Below, in pieces: positions 12,756-15,924 of a stretch of 15,924 nucleotides of DNA (its first letter is position 1; every line of letters starts with the position of its first letter). Location of the stretch: assembly GCA_016927175.1 (NCBI GenBank), contig JAFGNC010000361.1:1-15924 (forward strand), read 5' to 3'. This DNA comes from Gammaproteobacteria bacterium (GTDB lineage Bacteria > Pseudomonadota > Gammaproteobacteria > Steroidobacterales > Rariloculaceae). The notes beneath the pieces were generated by a model, which was given only the letters and a program-made list of their open reading frames with translations, made no database searches and was not told where the DNA came from. A program made the position numbers and the translations under genes.

Positions 12756-14642
12756 TCATTGCTCGGGGATCGAGAATACATACAGCAGGTCTCCCGGGGC
12801 CGTGACTTTCTTCAGGTCCGCGGCCGCGCCGGTCGTGCCGAGCGCGGCCGTCGGGTCGTCGGCGGAGATGGACTCGAACGCGTTGGCGCCGACCCAGCCG
12901 CCGATGCCGGAGTAGATCGCGATGCGCTGCCGGCCATCTGGTCCTAGAAAAGTTATAGGGTTACCAACGATTCCTGAGCCCGTCTTGAACTTCCACAGCT
13001 CCTCGCCGTTGGTCGCGTCGACGGCCTTGAACCAGCCATCCAGCGTGCCGTAGAACACGACGTCACCGGCCGTCGCGAGCACGCCGCTGTACACGGCGTA
13101 GGGCTCCTCGACCCGCCACACCTCGCGCGCCTCGGCAACGTCCCACGCGACGAGCTTGCCTTTGTAGTTGCCGGGCCCCGGCTTCATGACGACGTCCGCG
13201 CCGAGATACGGCGTGCCCGCGATGTAGTTCGCCTCGATGGCCTTGTAGCTCATGCAGAAGTTGTGCGCGGGGATGTACAGCAGCCCCGTGCGCGGCGACA
13301 GCGCAGACGGCACGAACTCCTTCGCCCCGGTAGACGACGGGCAGATGTCGAAGGTCGTCTGGCCGAGATGCGTCCGCTTCGCCTCGTTGACGAGCGGGTA
13401 GCCGGTCTCGAGGTCGTACTCGTCCGCCCAGTTGGTCGCCTGATGAAACTTCTCGGCCGACAGCAGCTCGCCCGTCACGCGGTCCAGCACGAACACGAAG
13501 CCGGTGCGGCCGGGATGCACGAGGAGCTTGCGCATCTCGCCGTTCCACGGCATGTCGACGAGGATGTTTTCCATGATCTCGTCGTAGTCCCACGCATCGT
13601 GCGGGACGACCTGCCAGGCCCAGCGCGCCTGCCCGTCGTCGGGATCCCTCGCGATGATCGAGATCGACCACTTGTTCTCGCCGGGCCGGAGGTCCGGGTT
13701 CCAGACGCCCGGATTACCGGTGCCGTAGTACAAGAGATCCTCTGTGGGGTCGTAGGAGATCCAGCCCCAGACGGTGCCGCCGCCGAGCTTCCATTGGTCA
13801 GGGGGCCAAGAACTTACGCCAAGGTCCTCGCCTTGATCCTTAGGATAAAACGGCTCGAACTGCTCGCCCGCCATCAGCGTCTCCTCGTCCGTTCCGGTGC
13901 TGTAGGCCGTCCACAGCACCTCGCCGGTATCGAGGTCGAGACCCTTGAGCCAGCCGCGCACGCCGAGCTCGCCGCCGCTGTTGCCGACGATGACCTTATC
14001 CTTGACGATCATCGCGGCCATCGTGGTCGTCTCCCCTTCCTCGACGTTGCCGAGCCGGGTCTTCCACAGGAGGCTGCCGTCCTCGGCGTCGACGGCCACG
14101 ACGTTCGTGTCGAGCGTCGCGTAGACGATCTTGCCGTCGGCGTACGACGCGCCGCGGTTCACGATGTCGCAGCAGGCCTTGCCGACCGCGGTCGGATCGG
14201 GATGCGGCTCGAACTTCCACTTGAGCGCGAAGCCGGGCTGCGTCATGTCATAGGCGAACAGGTAGTTCGGGTACGGCGTCACGACGTACATCGTGTCGCC
14301 GACGACGAGCGGCTGGCCTTCGTGGCCGCGCGGAATGCCGGTGGACCAGGTCGTCTCGACCTGGAGATTCGCGACGTTTTCCGTCGTGATCTGATCGAGC
14401 TCGCTGTACCGGGAATTCGCGAAGTCGCCGGTCGGGAGCCAGACCTCGCCGGGCGGCCCGGCCGCGGCCGTGCGCGCGATGCGCATGCCGTTACCGCTGC
14501 CGTCGCCGCCGGTCACGTACTCGACGTCCTGAGCGACGGCCGGCGCCGCCGCGAGTCCGGCCGCCGCGGCCAGTAACGCGAGCCGCGCAGCGTGCCTGCC
14601 GCCGGTGTGCCTGTCGTTCGTTCGCTCGTCGGTCTCGGTCAT
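12756..14642 (-). CDS. xoxF: PQQ-dependent alcohol dehydrogenase, XoxF (lanthanide) type
   Basis: Encodes 628 residues from the ATG at 14642 (GAGAG upstream). A Sec signal ends near 'APAVAQ' (residue 37). The propeller carries 'GDFANSRYSELDQIT' and 'STGIPRGHEGQPLVV', the vicinal Cys157-Cys158 pair (GKACCDIVNRG), metal ligands Glu225 (SGGELGVRG) and Asn310 (YGTGNPGVWNP), and 'PHDAWDYD' with catalytic Asp352 plus Asp354. The second Asp, two residues after the catalytic one, marks lanthanide-binding XoxF/ExaF/PedH enzymes; calcium-type MxaF has Ala there. The enzyme oxidises a primary alcohol in the periplasm and passes electrons to cytochrome c. 'SSWPPDQWKLGGGTVWGWIS' and neighbours look closest to soil XoxF3-like proteins, a judgement from memory. 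No mxaI small subunit is present. A few short segments use AT-richer codons than the rest of the gene. Methanol as substrate is not proven. Confidence 0.93.
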   Translation of the reverse strand: MTETDERTNDRHTGGRHAARLALLAAAAGLAAAPAVAQDVEYVTGGDGSGNGMRIARTAAAGPPGEVWLPTGDFANSRYSELDQITTENVANLQVETTWSTGIPRGHEGQPLVVGDTMYVVTPYPNYLFAYDMTQPGFALKWKFEPHPDPTAVGKACCDIVNRGASYADGKIVYATLDTNVVAVDAEDGSLLWKTRLGNVEEGETTTMAAMIVKDKVIVGNSGGELGVRGWLKGLDLDTGEVLWTAYSTGTDEETLMAGEQFEPFYPKDQGEDLGVSSWPPDQWKLGGGTVWGWISYDPTEDLLYYGTGNPGVWNPDLRPGENKWSISIIARDPDDGQARWAWQVVPHDAWDYDEIMENILVDMPWNGEMRKLLVHPGRTGFVFVLDRVTGELLSAEKFHQATNWADEYDLETGYPLVNEAKRTHLGQTTFDICPSSTGAKEFVPSALSPRTGLLYIPAHNFCMSYKAIEANYIAGTPYLGADVVMKPGPGNYKGKLVAWDVAEAREVWRVEEPYAVYSGVLATAGDVVFYGTLDGWFKAVDATNGEELWKFKTGSGIVGNPITFLGPDGRQRIAIYSGIGGWVGANAFESISADDPTAALGTTGAAADLKKVTAPGDLLYVFSIPEQ

Positions 14643-14656
14643 CGGGCTCTCGCTTT

Positions 14657-14673
14657 TCCGCAGCAAGTGCGGA
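14657..14673 (-). promoter_or_regulatory. Intercistronic hairpin between the cytochrome c and xoxF genes
   Basis: TCCGCA (14657-14662) pairs with TGCGGA (14668-14673) around a 5-base loop, filling half of the 31-base gap. On the minus strand the stem abuts the upstream TGA and is followed by AAAA, so it cannot be a standard intrinsic terminator in the direction of transcription. It may protect or mark processed mRNA so that xoxF is made in greater amount. The pairing is seen; the role is a guess. Confidence 0.35.
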
Positions 14674-15186
14674 TCAGTGCAACGTGTACAAGTAGGCCGC
14701 GACGTCCCGCGCCTGCGGCTCCGGGACGTCCAGGTCCGGCATCGCCGTGCCCGGCTCGATCGAATGCGCATCCATGACCCAGCGGATCAGGTTCTCCGGC
14801 CGGTTCGGCACGGCGCCGGCGATGAAGGTCCGCCGCGCCCACGAGGTCAGCGGCGGCCCGACCATGCCTTCGGCTTCGCGAATGCCGGGGATCGTGTGGC
14901 ACGCGCCGCAGCCGACGCTGCGGATCACGGCGGCGCCGCGTTCCGCGTCGCCGCCGGCGATCCGCACGGACTCGACCTCGGACCGGCCGCCGCGGCAGCC
15001 GGCGAGCACCGCGAACGCGGCCAGCGCCAACACGAGCATCGCCGCAGCGGGCCTGCCGCCGACGGTCCCGATCGCCCGGCGGCCGCACGTGCGCGGCGCC
15101 GCGCGGATTGCGACGCGGCGGCTCGCGCGGCGCGGCGGGCGAGCCCCGATGCCGCTCCTCGCGCCGATGTCCGAAGGGGCATTCAT
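14674..15186 (-). CDS. Lipoprotein c-type cytochrome upstream of xoxF
   Basis: Encodes 170 residues from the ATG at 15186, which overlaps the previous stop by ATGA and has no strong ribosome site, suggesting coupled translation. The first 46 residues are basic and Arg-rich. A hydrophobic segment ending in lipobox 'VLAGC' (Cys64) follows, so the signal region is unusually long; an internal ATG at 15039 would give a short signal without a basic start. One haem site, CGACH (93-97), lies in 'VGCGACHTIPGI', with axial Met149 in 'GTAMPDLDV'. The pattern 'VGPPLTSWARRTFIAGAVPN', then 'RPENLIRWVM' and 'ARDVAAYLYTLH' matches class I cytochromes c related to the C-terminal domain of caa3 subunit II. It probably shuttles electrons on the outer face of the inner membrane between XoxF and the oxidase. 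Confidence 0.87.
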   Translation of the reverse strand: MNAPSDIGARSGIGARPPRRASRRVAIRAAPRTCGRRAIGTVGGRPAAAMLVLALAAFAVLAGCRGGRSEVESVRIAGGDAERGAAVIRSVGCGACHTIPGIREAEGMVGPPLTSWARRTFIAGAVPNRPENLIRWVMDAHSIEPGTAMPDLDVPEPQARDVAAYLYTLH

Positions 15187-15599
15187 GCGGCGGTGTGCAG
15201 GCACGGGTCCACCAGCAGCGGCGTCAGGCCGAAGAAGACGATGTTCAGCAGCAGCAGCAGGCTCAGGAAGAATCCGAGCTGAGCCATGAACTCTACGCGG
15301 TCCCACCCTTCCGCCGCCGTGACTTTGCCGCCCCGCGTCCGGGCCTTGAACGTCCGGTAAGAGACGACGGCCGCGGCGGCCGCGACGACGATGGCCGCGG
15401 CCGACACGCCGAGCAGCGTCACCCACTGCCACGCGCTTAAGGTAGGCCCCGAATCGCAGCTGCGGCCGAGGACGGACACGGCGACGATCTCGGATATCGT
15501 CCACGCCGCCGGCGCCGCGAGCAGGCCGAACCACAGCCGTCGCTCTACCTCCTTCGGCGGCGCTTCGCTCGTCGTTCCCGGCTCGACTCGATCCATCAT
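15183..15599 (-). CDS. Hypothetical three-helix membrane protein in the oxidase cluster
   Basis: Encodes 138 residues from the ATG at 15599 (the next codon is also ATG; GAGG lies 4 or 7 bases upstream). A polar N-terminus with 'KEVERRLWFGLL' leads into three membrane helices at about residues 22-44, 57-82 and 104-130. The loop between helices one and two holds a Cys ('GRSCDSGP') and the C-terminus another ('LVDPCLHTAA'); both could face the periplasm. No haem, copper or enzyme motif is visible. It lies 59 bases after oxidase subunit III and overlaps the following cytochrome gene by ATGA, so it is part of the same unit. It may be an accessory oxidase subunit or assembly factor. The family was not recognised. 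Confidence 0.75.
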   Translation of the reverse strand: MMDRVEPGTTSEAPPKEVERRLWFGLLAAPAAWTISEIVAVSVLGRSCDSGPTLSAWQWVTLLGVSAAAIVVAAAAAVVSYRTFKARTRGGKVTAAEGWDRVEFMAQLGFFLSLLLLLNIVFFGLTPLLVDPCLHTAA

Positions 15600-15658
15600 G
15601 CGGCCTCACGGTGCGCCAGCTTCAATGCGGGAAACGATTCGGATCTGCCATTCATCAC

Positions 15659-15924
15659 TCACGGCGGGGGCGCGTAGAACCGCGGCGACAGATAAAGAAT
15701 GGCGACGACGAAAATCCACACGATGTCGACGAAGTGCCAGTACATCGTCGCGTTCTTGACGGCGAGGTGCCGGCGGCCGTCGAAATGCCCCGCGAACGCC
15801 CGCGCGAGCACGAACAGCAGCATGAAGATGCCGAGCACCAGGTGCAGGAAATGGAACGACGTGATCGTGTAGAAGATGGAGCCGTAGGCGCTTTCCTCCG
15901 GCGTCAGCGTCCTCAGGTGCTTGC
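15659..15924 (-). CDS. ctaE: Cytochrome c oxidase subunit III, C-terminal part (5' end outside the window)
   Basis: The last 87 codons of a gene that enters from the right edge, ending at the TGA at 15661-15659. The protein reads 'KHLRTLTPEESAYGSIFYTI', then 'TSFHFLHLVLGIFMLLFVLA', 'RAFAGHFDGRRHLAVKNATM', 'YWHFVDIVWIFVVAILYLSP' and RFYAPPP. The segments 'FHFLHLVLGI' and 'YWHFVDIVWIFVVAILYL' are the last two membrane helices of haem-copper oxidase subunit III, with the hallmark 'YWHFVDIVW'. It belongs to the same transcript as the downstream cytochrome, xoxF, xoxJ and ctaC genes; subunit I is expected beyond the window edge. Confidence 0.93.
   Translation of the reverse strand, partial: KHLRTLTPEESAYGSIFYTITSFHFLHLVLGIFMLLFVLARAFAGHFDGRRHLAVKNATMYWHFVDIVWIFVVAILYLSPRFYAPPP

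Noticed and set aside
13263..14576. Long plus-strand open frame opposite xoxF
   Set aside because: The minus strand encodes a clear PQQ dehydrogenase with all catalytic residues; the antisense product has no recognisable domain.
15596..15655. Nineteen-codon open frame between oxidase subunit III and the hypothetical membrane protein, ending in an ATGA overlap
   Set aside because: Too short, no convincing ribosome site and no recognisable sequence; the overlap may be chance.

Overview
The window is very GC-rich bacterial DNA (by eye about two thirds G+C). It has dense genes, Shine-Dalgarno-led starts, Sec and lipoprotein signal peptides, an outer-membrane beta-barrel, and one canonical sigma-54 (-24/-12) promoter. 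Together these point to a Gram-negative bacterium, most likely a proteobacterium, possibly from an uncultured lineage. The exact taxon cannot be read from the sequence. No tRNA, rRNA, CRISPR array, transposase or integrase was seen, and no gene-free stretch exceeds about 200 bases.

Left part (1-1870): two plus-strand genes, each with its own control. One encodes a protein with two tandem SpoIIAA-like (STAS-related) domains (81-854). The other encodes a small acidic outer-membrane barrel (1044-1748) behind a near-perfect sigma-54 promoter (993-1008).

Middle part (1871-7011): a catabolic block. A minus-strand amidohydrolase-2/ACMSD-family gene (1871-2899) faces away from a plus-strand series: a VOC/glyoxalase-fold protein (3098-3511), a short array of palindromic GGGGTCAGGGCCC repeats (3513-3598), a 3-hydroxyisobutyrate-dehydrogenase-family enzyme (3681-4574), a MmgE/PrpD protein (4613-6031) and a lone LivH-type ABC permease (6052-7011). 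The rest of that transporter is not in the window. Substrates are unknown; an organic or aromatic acid pathway is a reasonable inference.

Right part (7129-15924): everything is on the minus strand and is probably one long transcript entering from beyond the right edge. In transcription order it holds the C-terminus of cytochrome c oxidase subunit III (15659-15924), a small membrane protein, a lipoprotein cytochrome c, a PQQ alcohol dehydrogenase with the Asp-Tyr-Asp signature of lanthanide-dependent XoxF enzymes, a XoxJ-type periplasmic binding protein, a second lipoprotein cytochrome c, an oxidase subunit II with a fused cytochrome c domain (caa3 type), a CtaG-type oxidase assembly protein, a secreted SMP-30-like beta-propeller, a single-pass membrane protein and a DUF421/YetF-like membrane protein. 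Several junctions are 4-base ATGA overlaps, which indicates translational coupling.

The right-hand cluster is the most interesting part. It appears to encode, as one unit, a complete periplasmic electron path from an alcohol via a lanthanide-PQQ enzyme and membrane-tethered cytochromes c to a dedicated caa3-type terminal oxidase. Subunit I is not visible and would be expected just past the right edge.
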